From assembly GCA_936440205.1 (NCBI GenBank), contig OW387148.1:42939003-43003002 (forward strand): DNA of 64,000 nucleotides, given 5' to 3'. The notes below the pieces were generated by a model that saw only the letters and a program-made list of their open reading frames with translations, was not told the origin of the DNA and ran no database searches. Positions 47,390-57,629 of the stretch are shown here, piece after piece (within the stretch, counting starts at the first letter, position 1; each line of letters starts with the position of its first letter). Origin of the DNA: Lepidonotus clava. Lineage: Eukaryota; Annelida; Polychaeta; Phyllodocida; Polynoidae. The position numbers were made by a program, and so were the translations under genes.

Positions 47390-49800
47390 AGTGCTCAGCT
47401 AGTTGTTGGGTGAGCCTGGAGGTAATAATTAATGAGAGAACTAGAGAAAGAAATTGCATAGCCAGAAACAGGAACTATCCAGTCTCTAAGTCATGCTTTA
47501 GTGTCTCTGCTAGTAAACAAAGTCTCATGCCGCGCACTTCCCTTTCTCCCTTCTTCTGTCCAGAGTAAATCTAGGAACGAGACTACAGCTTCAAACCCTT
47601 GGTGTATCTCTAAAACACAATGAAGGCATTTACAAGTAAGTTATCTACCATTCCTCCCCTATTGATTTATATGCTGTGTTTGTACCATTGACTTACTCTA
47701 CCTGTTGTCAGTAATATCTATATATGTTGTGGTTATTCCATTGCCACCTACCCACCTAGGTGTTAATGATGATCCCAGGTGGTTTGTCATATATATCTAT
47801 ATACATTAGTTCTTCATTTTGATTTGAAGATATTTTGTATTCATATTAAGCGTAGACAACAGTAGCCTGGGCGTTTTTTGCACATTCTCCTCTCTTTTGC
47901 CTAAATTTCAAGATAAAATATTGTAGCAAAGTTGTAGTTAAATGAATATTGTTAATGTAATAATTTTAAAACCAATTTCTTAACTTATATTTTTTGAACA
48001 TGAATTTCTTTTTTGGTATTAAAGTTATGCATTTTAAACTTGGTATGCCCCCTTATAAGGTTCTAATGCAGGGAAGTTTGTCTCAGATTTTTTTATTTAG
48101 GTCCTAGTTCTTATTTTATTACAAAAAATGGGAGACATTTTTGTTAATTTTTTTTAACTTTATTTTTAGATTTCATAAAACAAAAACTAGGACCTAAATT
48201 AGAAAACAGAATTTTTTCCCTCCAAATCATTATCATGTACATGTGTTTAAAATTTCAAACCTATAGGTTAAATATTAACTGATACATCCAAATATAAGGT
48301 ATTAAGAAAGCAGAAATAGTAATAAGATAACTGTGAGCTGTTATCTATCCTTAAAGCAATATACACAATAAAATTCAGTTCATAGGTTTGTCTTTATTTT
48401 TGTCCAATTCTATGGGTGTAGTTCATGTAAAGAAGTCAAAAGCTTAAGAAGGCCATTTGTGTCATAAGTTGATTTTTATCAGTAATGACATCAATGGGTC
48501 CAAGGACATTGGGTAACCAAAAGTGTCACAAAACATGTTACAATACAGGCATATCTTTATTTACAATCAGCACTTGACATCTAGTGTTTTATTTAAATGC
48601 CATGGAATGTAATCGTATTAGATTCATTATAGTGAGGACCATGGAAGTCAGACGTAAAGGTAGGGATTATAATATATTTTAGCATTAAAATGACCTTGTT
48701 CACCCAGCCACTGTTGTTATATTGAACGCTAGTGTTTGTTTAGGGTTTTATGTTAAAGTATTGGGGTAACTTGATCACCATCCCTTTAAATCTCATCATT
48801 GATTCAAAGTCCTTCCCATCCCTTTAAATCTCATTGTTGATTCATAGTCCTTCTTATGTGTTAGTCAGTGGTAGAACTAGTCCATGATCTGGGCGTTCAG
48901 ATCCAAAATGCAGACAACACTTTGCAGAGAGTCAGTTTGTTGTGGAATATCAGAAAGCCTCACAAATGCTTGTGTAGTCACAGTAAAGGTAAAGTTCCTA
49001 TGTACAGGTACCGTTCATAGACCCGGGAGGTAGGATTCCTTGATCTAAGTCTGCCTGTCTCTGTATGGTCTCACAAACTGCCGTTGATCATTGCAACAAA
49101 ATTAGGCCTACAATCAAAAACATTAAGTTGCCCTGACATTTTTCAAAGAAACCTTACAATTTTTTATCAATTTTATTTATCTTGGTATCGTTCTAAAGCT
49201 AAGAATATGTATTATATGAATCTGAATGAAATGTGTTCCATCTGAACATTCCAAAGGATTTGGAATGTCCTCCAAAACTTGCTGAAATTTTGTAGTTTTC
49301 CTGACTTCCAACAACTTTATTCTAAATAGAATCTTCAATTTTCAATTAATTTCAATTATTTAGATAGGGAGTTCTTTATCTTCATATACAATTTTCTTTA
49401 ATTACTATGTAATAGGTTTTCTAATGGGAAAGTATAAAAATATACTGCAATCATAACAGTTTTAAAAGTCAGATGCTACATTTGCCTTTATTATATAAAA
49501 AGCTATCAATATTAGTCCATAGTTCCATCAATCAGGCTTTGAAATATGAAATATCTGTTTCATAATATGGTACTTTTCACACATAACATGCATAATCAGC
49601 CAAGTTTTATTATGTATTTCAAGGATAATTTGTCAATTTTGAATGTGAAAAATACTTTAAACTATCTGATAATCAAAAGAAAGTTATGAGTTACATTTAC
49701 CTCCCATAATATATGCTAATAATTGATACTTTTTCCTGTCACAGTTCAAAACCTTTGAAAAGCTTAATATTTCGATTGATTGCTATTTGCTGCAATGATA
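47390..49800. other. AT-rich intergenic, with one hairpin and one tandem pair
   Basis: No gene is supported. TTTAGGTCCTAGTT at 48096-48109 is inverted at 48185-48198 and could form a stem around a 75-base loop. A duplicated unit containing CCCTTTAAATCTCAT occurs twice at about 48781-48856. Confidence 0.5.
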
Positions 49801-50179
49801 TAGTGCCAAATAACATAGCTTTGGTCTTTTAACATTAATATTTACCTAATTTTGGTCAGGCCATTTAGAGATATGTCTCAATCCACATTGGACATCAAAA
49901 TGTTCTTGTTGATTGTTACTACACCACTGTGTCATCAGATCATTTATATACAGTAGAAACAGTAGGGGACCCAGGATAGAACCTTGTGGGACACCACAGC
50001 TGATATGTAGTTCAAGCCGTTGACTGTACATTTCTGTTTGCAATTATATAAAAAAGTTTCTGAATTGAAATTTGGTGATCAACAGTATCAAAGGCATTTT
50101 TAAGTCAATAAAAACAGCTGTGGTGTACCAAATTTCATTTAATCCTTGTAATAATATCATCAGTAAAACTAGCTATTCT

Positions 50180-50366
50180 TGTTTCAATATGTAGGGGTTC
50201 AGGATAATCCAAGAAGGAGACATAAAGTTGAGATGAAACTGGAGTTTATTAAAACTGTGTCTGCGTGAGAAGCGCGTGTCCGAGAAGCTCGGTTTTACAA
50301 GGAAAAGTTGGATTCATAGCGGTGCAGTCGAAACGGAACGACGCATAAAAGACGAATCGTATAACA
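50180..50366 (-). repeat. 3' LTR of the nested Gypsy element
   Basis: This 187-bp copy is paired with 55320-55503. The target-site copy ATTCT lies just outside. Confidence 0.92.
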
Positions 50367-50552
50367 TCCCCAATGGACTTAGAAAAAGCTTACAATCATA
50401 CATAGCTCATTACAAGTCAGAGTAATTATTACAAGATAATTACATGATGCGGTTCACATTAAACCTTAGTTTGACAATTACTAGAAAATTTGTGTCGGAT
50501 ACATAATACACATAACTAGTCGGTATGTAGTACAAATACAAATATGCAATTC

Positions 50553-53500
50553 TTAAGTCACATAAGAAGCAAGATGACTAGGACGTTTGGAGCTTCGCCC
50601 AGATCTAGACACATAGGGAGCTGGCTCTACAACTGGAGCCTTTGGAGCTTTGGCAGGAACCTTACTAATTCTAGGGACCTTAACTGGAACCTTAGCTGGT
50701 GTTGTGGGAACTTTTAGTGGTGTTTTGGGAGTCTCCACAGGCTCTTGTAGCGGAATATCTCCAGTTGGAACGGTCAAAGGGTAAGGTTCGATCACTACCG
50801 GAGTAGGTGTAGGGTCTTCCTGTGTCACACGCAGGTGTACTCGGTTATGACGTAGAGTAGTGCCGCTATCGGTTTCGATCTCGTAAGATCTTTCGTCAAG
50901 TTTCTTTTTGACGGTTGCCTTCTCCCAGGACTTTTCATTGAGCTGATACGGTTTCGCTCTCACAATATCGCCTTCTTGCAGCGGCTTTAAAGGCTTCGCT
51001 GTTTTATCATAATAAAATATCTGTTTTGTCTGCTGAAATTTCAGCTTGTCGGCGATTTCAGACTTTGATCGGTCGGAGTTCAGTAAACTCGCTGTAGTTG
51101 GGAGAAGAGTTTTGGTACGTCGACCCATTAATCGTTGAGCCGGGCTCAAATCGATACCTTGCTGTGACGTGCTACGCACATTCAAAATTGCTAAATAAGG
51201 GTCTTCACCAGTTTTGGCAGTCTTTTTCAGGATTCTCTTTGCGGCTTTTACTGCGGCTTCTGCCTTTCCATTAGACTTAGGATGGTGAGGCGAACTAGTT
51301 GTATGTTGAATATCATACTTAATAGTGAAATGACGAAAATACGAAGACGAGAATTGCGGACCATTATCTGTGACTAGTTGTTCTGGTATTCCGTACCGAG
51401 AGAAATGAGCCTTCAGCTTCTGGATAACTGTCTTCGGTGTGACGTCGTACAGTCTATCGATTTCCCAGAAGTTGGAATAATAATCGACTGTCACGAGATA
51501 GTCTTTATCATTTAAAGTAAATAGGTCTGCGCCTACTTTTTGCCATGGACGAGAAGGCAGTTCATGACTCATGAGAGGTTCTTTCGCTTGTGATTGTTCA
51601 AACTCTCGACAGGTCTCACACTTCTGTGTATATTCACGTACGTCATTGGTCATGCCGGGCCAATAAACCATTTCATGGGCTCTACGGAGCGATCCTTCGA
51701 TACCAGTATGACCGGTATGTAGCTCACTAAGGATACTTTTTCGCATTCCTTTCGGTATGACCAGACGCTCACCTCTGAATACTAAACCATCGGTGACAGC
51801 TAGTTCGTCGCGTTGGGCATAAAATTCACGGATCTGAAGCGGGACTTGGTCTTTCTCAGGCCATCCCTGTTGGATTGTAGTTTTAAGCAAAGACAAAATT
51901 GGGTCTTCGTGAGTTTTCGCACGAATGTCCGTGATCCTTTCTTTGCGCATCGGCAGGTAACTCACTGCATTTACGGACTCGAACTCGCTCTCTCGATGCT
52001 GGTTATTGCTGATAAACGCACGGCTCAGCGTGTCCGCGAGTAGCATTTTCTTGCCTTCAAGGTATTCGACCGTGATATCGTAGGCGAGCGCACGAATGAG
52101 CATACTTTGAAGCCTTTTCGGGGCTCTGTCTAAAGGCTTTTTGGTTATAGCGTGAAGTGGCTTGTGATCGGAATGTACCGTCACGGGTCGGCCGTATGTG
52201 AATTGATGCCACTTTTCGAGCGCGAAAACGATAGCCAGCATTTCTTTTTCAATAATCGTGTAGCGCGACTCTGTGTCGGTCAGAGCACGACTGGCATAGG
52301 CAATCGGCTTGCCATTCTGCATAAGAGCAGCGCCTATTCCAAACTGACTAGCGTTGCAATGAATAATCAATTCGCTTGTTGGGTTGTAATACGCCAGAAT
52401 GGGGGATTCAGTCAATAGCTTTTTAAGCTTTTTGAACGCTTTGTCTTGTGGTTCACCCCATGACCACTCAACGTCTTTGTGTGTGAGGACCGAGATCGGC
52501 CTCATGACTTCAGATAATTTCGGCACGTACCTAGTGAGGTATGTCACAGTGCCTCGGAGACGCTCTACCGCAGCGACGTCGGTCGGTGCTTCCATTTTTA
52601 CAATCGCTTCGATTTTCGCAGGATCTGCTTTCAGACCAGAGGCAGATACGATATGGCCAAGAAAAGTTATTTCTGGCACGTTGAACTTAGATTTATCGGG
52701 ATTAAGTTTAATACCGTGTTCGTCGCAACGAATGAGCAGGTTATGCAGGTTTGCGTCATGTTCTGCGACATCTTTGCCGTATACGATTACGTCATCGGCT
52801 ACGCATTGAATACCGTCGAGGCCTTCAAGGGCCATACAGAGACGTTTTTGGAAGATTTCCGAACTAACTTTTAGGCCAAAAGGGAGTCGGAGCCACCGAT
52901 AACGGCCAAAAGGAGTAGCGAAGGTAGTGAGAAAACTTGATTCCTCGTCAAGTTCTACATGATGATATCCCTGCTTTAGGTCGCAAGTGGAAAATACCTT
53001 AGCACCAGAGAGTTTTGGAAGAACGTCATCTAGGACAGGTAACATGAAATGTTCACGTTTAAGGACCAGGTTAAGGGGCCTAGGATCAACGCAGATACGA
53101 ATAGCGCCAGACTTTTTCTTTACAACTGACATTTGATTTACCCAATCAGTAGGGCGATCTACTTTAAACAAAGTTTTTTCTGCGATATGTCGATTAAGTT
53201 CACTAAGGACAGAATCTTTCAGGGACTCAGGGAGAGTACGAGGAGGTCGTACAACAGGTTCGGCACCCTCCTCCAGGGTGAGGTGCGCAGGACCGCCAGG
53301 TAGGACACCTAGTTTTTCATCAAAAACATGAGGAAATTCACATTTCATGTCATCAGATTTGACAGAACAAACATCGAAGGCATTATAATTAACAGTGATA
53401 AGACCCATGCTTTCAGCTGCTTTACGAGAGAGTAAAGGTACGCAGTTGTTATTTTCTACGACGACATAATCTACATTCCATTTTTTCTCAGTTTTGACAT

Positions 53501-54716
53501 TAGTAACTTTGATTTTAACTTTACCAAGAGCAGTCTCACTGGAACCATTCCACATTTTTAGAGTTACAGATTCATTGCGAATCGTCCTATTACCAACATG
53601 CTTTACAGGTAATATACATACAGTAGCACCAGGATCAATTTGGTGGACAATTTCAGAGTCGTCGATTCTCATTTTGCAATACAAAGGTCGGGCCTTAGGA
53701 TCAGAAATAGCAGACACGTCATTTACAACACTTACAGAACCTTCGGTAGAATCGTCACTGGACTCGTCATCATTTACAGCGTGTACTTTTCTTTTAGGAT
53801 AAAAACTACGCTTGGACGATTTAGAATAACCTTTAGAACTTGAAGAACTTTTAGGTGTACGATCAGGTTTGGCATCAGATTTACCATTTTGACATGTGTC
53901 AGAACCAGGAAAGTGGTTAGGCTGTTGACAAGAATAAAATGTTTTACCCCAGGCTGGGCAAGCAGATTCGACCATACGATGAGTCTTAGAACAAAATTTG
54001 CAACGCTTATCTTCAGACTTTTTGCTCGGATAGTGAGAAACTTTGCTAACTTCCCCTTCAGATTTGTTCATTACAACTTTCTTGTTTTTGTTGCTAAGCT
54101 CCATAGATCTACAGATGTTTAGAGTGGTTTTAAAATCTAGCTTAGCTGAACGAGTTAATTTCTCTTTAACTGTATCACTCTTGTGACCGTCCAGAATACG
54201 GTCCATAATACGAGCATCACGACAGGCAGGGGTACAAAAGTTACAAGTACCCGCTAGAAATCTAAGGTCAGAAAGGTATTGTTCGAATGTTTCATGTGGT
54301 TGTTGTACTCGTCGCGAGAATTTGAGTCTTTCGATGAAGTCACGCGTTTCACTAAGGAAATACTCGTCATACTTTTTAATCAGTTTTCTAGGATTGTCTT
54401 TCGTCTCACCGTCACCAAATACGAACCCTTTGTATATTTTACGAGCTTCAACACCAATCGACTGTAGGAGGATCGCCGCTTGGAAGTTTTCGGGCTGACC
54501 ATGGGCGCCTGATAGTAGGAGATACCGATCGTAGGCTTCTTTCCAGTCGAGCCAACGTTCACGTTTACCAGGTGAGTCGACGTCCAGCTCGCCAGGAGGT
54601 TGTAGGTTGGGTAGAGTAATTGGCACAGGTGGCACAGGAGCACCACCACCAGCACCGCCACCGGCACCAGCAGCGCCAGCACCACCGCCAGCACGGTCGT
54701 CGTCAGAGTCGGCCAC
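50553..54716 (-). CDS. Gag-Pol polyprotein of the nested Gypsy element
   Basis: A single 1387-aa frame lies inside the element. Parts in order: a Gly/Ala-rich start and gag (about 1-300) with a Cys/His zinc-knuckle-like region near 239-275; aspartic protease (about 345-440); reverse transcriptase (about 490-680); RNase H (about 775-890); integrase with zinc-binding and DDE core regions (about 985-1230). A basic, proline-rich tail follows. Fusion of gag and pol in one frame is known in K02A2.6-like Ty3/Gypsy elements. It is transposon cargo, not a host gene. Confidence 0.93.
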   Translation of the reverse strand: MADSDDDRAGGGAGAAGAGGGAGGGAPVPPVPITLPNLQPPGELDVDSPGKRERWLDWKEAYDRYLLLSGAHGQPENFQAAILLQSIGVEARKIYKGFVFGDGETKDNPRKLIKKYDEYFLSETRDFIERLKFSRRVQQPHETFEQYLSDLRFLAGTCNFCTPACRDARIMDRILDGHKSDTVKEKLTRSAKLDFKTTLNICRSMELSNKNKKVVMNKSEGEVSKVSHYPSKKSEDKRCKFCSKTHRMVESACPAWGKTFYSCQQPNHFPGSDTCQNGKSDAKPDRTPKSSSSSKGYSKSSKRSFYPKRKVHAVNDDESSDDSTEGSVSVVNDVSAISDPKARPLYCKMRIDDSEIVHQIDPGATVCILPVKHVGNRTIRNESVTLKMWNGSSETALGKVKIKVTNVKTEKKWNVDYVVVENNNCVPLLSRKAAESMGLITVNYNAFDVCSVKSDDMKCEFPHVFDEKLGVLPGGPAHLTLEEGAEPVVRPPRTLPESLKDSVLSELNRHIAEKTLFKVDRPTDWVNQMSVVKKKSGAIRICVDPRPLNLVLKREHFMLPVLDDVLPKLSGAKVFSTCDLKQGYHHVELDEESSFLTTFATPFGRYRWLRLPFGLKVSSEIFQKRLCMALEGLDGIQCVADDVIVYGKDVAEHDANLHNLLIRCDEHGIKLNPDKSKFNVPEITFLGHIVSASGLKADPAKIEAIVKMEAPTDVAAVERLRGTVTYLTRYVPKLSEVMRPISVLTHKDVEWSWGEPQDKAFKKLKKLLTESPILAYYNPTSELIIHCNASQFGIGAALMQNGKPIAYASRALTDTESRYTIIEKEMLAIVFALEKWHQFTYGRPVTVHSDHKPLHAITKKPLDRAPKRLQSMLIRALAYDITVEYLEGKKMLLADTLSRAFISNNQHRESEFESVNAVSYLPMRKERITDIRAKTHEDPILSLLKTTIQQGWPEKDQVPLQIREFYAQRDELAVTDGLVFRGERLVIPKGMRKSILSELHTGHTGIEGSLRRAHEMVYWPGMTNDVREYTQKCETCREFEQSQAKEPLMSHELPSRPWQKVGADLFTLNDKDYLVTVDYYSNFWEIDRLYDVTPKTVIQKLKAHFSRYGIPEQLVTDNGPQFSSSYFRHFTIKYDIQHTTSSPHHPKSNGKAEAAVKAAKRILKKTAKTGEDPYLAILNVRSTSQQGIDLSPAQRLMGRRTKTLLPTTASLLNSDRSKSEIADKLKFQQTKQIFYYDKTAKPLKPLQEGDIVRAKPYQLNEKSWEKATVKKKLDERSYEIETDSGTTLRHNRVHLRVTQEDPTPTPVVIEPYPLTVPTGDIPLQEPVETPKTPLKVPTTPAKVPVKVPRISKVPAKAPKAPVVEPAPYVSRSGRSSKRPSHLASYVT

Positions 54717-55319
54717 AGTGGTAGATCAGAGGGGTCGACAGCACTGGACTGCAGACAGGGGTGAGACAGTTCAGGTGAATTAATCAGGTCAGGCAACAGG
54801 ATGACACTAATAAAATACCAGGTCAGCAGGATGTCACAATAAAATACCAGGACAGCAGGACGGCGAATTAACACCGCGTAGAGTAGGTTGGTACGTAGTG
54901 ACAAAGGTTGTGACGGTAGAGGAGGTGTACGGCGCGCACAGCACCACAGGAGTTGACACCACAGGTCTAGGAGAGTAGTCACAGGAGGTTGACAGGAGTC
55001 AATGTCAGGTTGACACTAACTGACAGCAGGTACAATTACTATTTCTCAGGTAGTAATGTAAAATTCATGAGTTCTCAGACTAAATGACACAGACAGGTTG
55101 AACTATGGTCCAGTTCAGAGTTACAGGAGCAGTTCATTTCTTCAGATTACTTGAGTAGATTCAGACTCAGAGTTACACAGGCTTGTTGACAGGACCACAT
55201 GCTGAGGGAGGTGGTTGACAGCAGACTCAACCCAGAGAAATGTCCTCAGAAATGCAGTTTACTCACAGTCTCCATTCCCAAAAGTTGTCCAAAGATGATC
55301 ACTCCACTGCTAGCCACCA

Positions 55320-55503
55320 TGTTTCAATATGTAGGGGTTCAGGATAATCCAAGGAGACATAAAGTTGAGATGAAACTGGAGTTTATTAAAACTGTGTCTG
55401 CGTGAGAAGCGCGTGTCTGAGAAGCTCGGTTTTACAAGGAAAAGTTGGATTCATAGCGGTGCAGTCGAAACGGAACGACGCGTAAAAGACGAATCGTATA
55501 ACA
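55320..55503 (-). repeat. 5' LTR of the nested Gypsy element
   Basis: This 184-bp copy adjoins the primer-binding position. The target-site copy ATTCT is at 55504-55508. Confidence 0.92.
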
Positions 55504-57381
55504 ATTCTTGCAATAATTGATTGCTCTTTCCTGAAGCCCCCCTGTCTGTCATTAAACATTTTATTATTTTCAAGGTGATTTGACAAAAAAGAGTGCAATT
55601 CTTTCAGCAATTTTCCCTGGCAAAGACAACAAAGAGATGGGGCGCAGATTATTAACATCAGTAGGGTCACGTGGCTTCTGCAGTGGGATAACATTAGCCA
55701 CTTTCCAATCATCTGGAAACATGCATGTTTTGAAAGACAAATTATACATATGAACTAATTGAGGTATGATTATAAGAAATACATCTTTAATAACTGATTT
55801 TTTAATGTTTGAAACCGAGGATGATTTGTGTATATTAATATCCTTGAATATTTTCACAAGTATATCATGTGTAATTCTCATTTCTGGCATCATGGGAGAC
55901 TCATAAGCTGTCCCTTCATCTACCCAGGCATTTTTGAAATGTTGTCATAAATTTGGGCCTATATTGAAAAAAAAAGTTATCCATAAATTAATTAGCTCAT
56001 CATTACAAATCTGGTCTTTTGTATCGGGATCATTTAGGTTGATTTTTGCCTGATTTTCCCTACTAGGTAATATATAAATTTTCCATTTTTCACAAAACAT
56101 CTTAGGTGAAGTGCTCCCCTCGAATAAATAATCCTGAACAAAGTCAGCTTTGGCCCTACGTAACTGACTTTTCACCCTATTTCTCAAATTTTTGGCATGT
56201 TGGATTATCATCAGTATATTTAATTTCTTTGGCTTTTTTCCATGCAATATTTTTCTCCTGTATATTGTCAAGGATATCTGCCATGGTCCAAGGCTCATTT
56301 CTATTTTCAATTTTCCTATTTCTCATTGGACACATGGTTTTCAGTATAGCAATATTATTAACTGAAATAAATTTCCAACAAGCATTAGGATCCCTCAATT
56401 GCCAGTATTCGTCCAAATTAACCTGTAGCATCTTCCTCTGCATGGTGGTGGTATCATAGTTCTTGCAACTCCTACAGGTCGTTACTATTGTATTAAAACG
56501 AGTTATTTTTTTTAGTTACAAAGATTAGGTAGCCCGGTCCTACACCTTCTACAGGGAGAGAGGATCTCCCAGAAGCCAGGTACTGCCTGGACTTATATAC
56601 CCCTGTGGTGGGTGGTCGGTGCCAGTCCCTCTGCAACACAATTGCTCCAAAACAATCCAAAAGCTGTCAAGAAATGTCAAGTGATATAACCCAATCAAGG
56701 TGCAAGGTGAAGGCCACTCAGTGCAGTGGTCAAGCCACTCTCCCAGCATGGTTGTCACAACACTCTCCCAGCATAGTATGCTCTAGACTCTCTCAGGATA
56801 TTAGTCTTTACACTCTCTCAGCATAGTCATCATAGTAACTGTTACACAGCACACACAAACACCTTCAAATCTTGAGTATAGTGAAGGTAAAGGAATATTT
56901 GACAGACTACCATTAATCTATTCAATATATCACTAAGAGTAAAAATGCACTATTATGTGCTACAAAATCATAATAAGTTTCTTAAAAAGCCAATTTCTCA
57001 GACCATATGACCAAGTTTATTATAATGAATAACTTTTATATGGAAAACAGGTCAATAATATTGTCATTCCTAGTCAGATTTTTAATAATTTGTTTGAGAT
57101 CATTGAGTTGTTCAAATGAAAGCAAATATTTCTTATCAGTGATGTAGTTAATATTGAAATCTCTCATCAGAAAAATCTCTTTATTCAATGTATTTGTGAA
57201 TTCATTACATGTTTCAGTTAAATAGTCAGTAAATGTGATAAAATTGCCATTCAGTGGCCCATAGATTATACCTAGAACTATATTCTTGGAATGTTTCCTA
57301 TTTATTTCAATCCATAGGCATTCAATCATATAGTGGTGACATGCAAATGTGGTGCAATGCTTTCCACACCTTTAGTGCTAC

Positions 57382-57543
57382 CAGGGATGGATCCAGAGAT
57401 TTCAAAGAGGGGGGAAGCCCTAATGTACACATTTGAGATGCCCCATCAATGGCCTATAATTTTCCATTAAAACTGTAGAAATTTGCAAACATTAGGGGGG
57501 TACACACCTCAGGCATGCCCCCCCCCCCCCCATTCTGTCCCTG
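57382..57543. mobile_element. hAT-like MITE just upstream of the Toll-like exon
   Basis: CAGGGATGGATCCAGAG at 57382 and ATTCTGTCCCTG ending at 57543 are inverted ends of the CAGGGGCGGATCCAGG type. GCTAC/GCTAT flank them as an imperfect target-site duplication. The start of the longest frame here (57483) falls in this element, so those N-terminal residues are not part of the receptor. Confidence 0.7.
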
Positions 57544-57629
57544 GCTATGTTATGCTTTGCTTCTACAGCCACACCGAGTTATTATTTAAAACACCATATC
57601 TAATTGATGGTCCATTATCACAGTATCTC

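Larger units (their letters stand above)
50180..55503 (-). mobile_element. Whole-looking Ty3/Gypsy LTR retrotransposon nested in a LINE
   Basis: LTRs at 50180-50366 and 55320-55503 (187 and 184 bp) begin TGTTTCAATATG and end TATAACA on the plus strand. They are about 99% identical apart from a short length difference, so the copy is young. ATTCT at 50175-50179 and 55504-55508 is the 5-bp target-site duplication. The host sequence on both sides is a LINE reverse transcriptase. TGGTGGCTAGCAGTGG next to the 5' LTR is the expected primer-binding position; I do not name the tRNA. One uninterrupted gag-pol frame fills the interior. The element looks whole. No envelope gene is seen. Confidence 0.94.
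49846..57329 (-). mobile_element. Decayed non-LTR retrotransposon (LINE, CR1/Jockey-like), split by an LTR element
   Basis: Minus-strand pieces appear in LINE order. An endonuclease part lies at 57329-57036 (VLGIIYGPLN, MRDFNINYI, NDNIIDLFS). Linker frames run 56443-55945, where WTMADILDNIQEKN is typical of the region between endonuclease and RT. Reverse transcriptase starts at 55893-55510 (NVIPLQKP, NLRPISLLSL, DRQGGFRKEQS) and resumes on the far side of the inserted element at about 50179-49846, where CGVPQGSILGPLLFLLYIND is visible. The YADD block after that is lost, so the 3' end is truncated or deleted. Several stops and frameshifts are present, so the copy is dead. A GC-richer stretch at about 56505-56900 interrupts the LINE and may be another insertion. 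Confidence 0.85.

Noticed and set aside
51813-54467. Plus-strand frames across the Gypsy element
   Set aside because: They are antisense shadows of the continuous minus-strand gag-pol frame.
41031-55503. Possible envelope gene or Polinton-type capsid genes in the large elements
   Set aside because: Only gag, protease, RT, RNase H and integrase parts are recognisable. Nothing resembling envelope, a protein-primed polymerase or a capsid was seen.
57483-57629. N-terminal extension of the Toll-like frame (MQTLGGYTPQ...)
   Set aside because: It is partly translated from a MITE (57382-57543) and has no receptor features. The start at 57630 or an upstream spliced exon is more likely.
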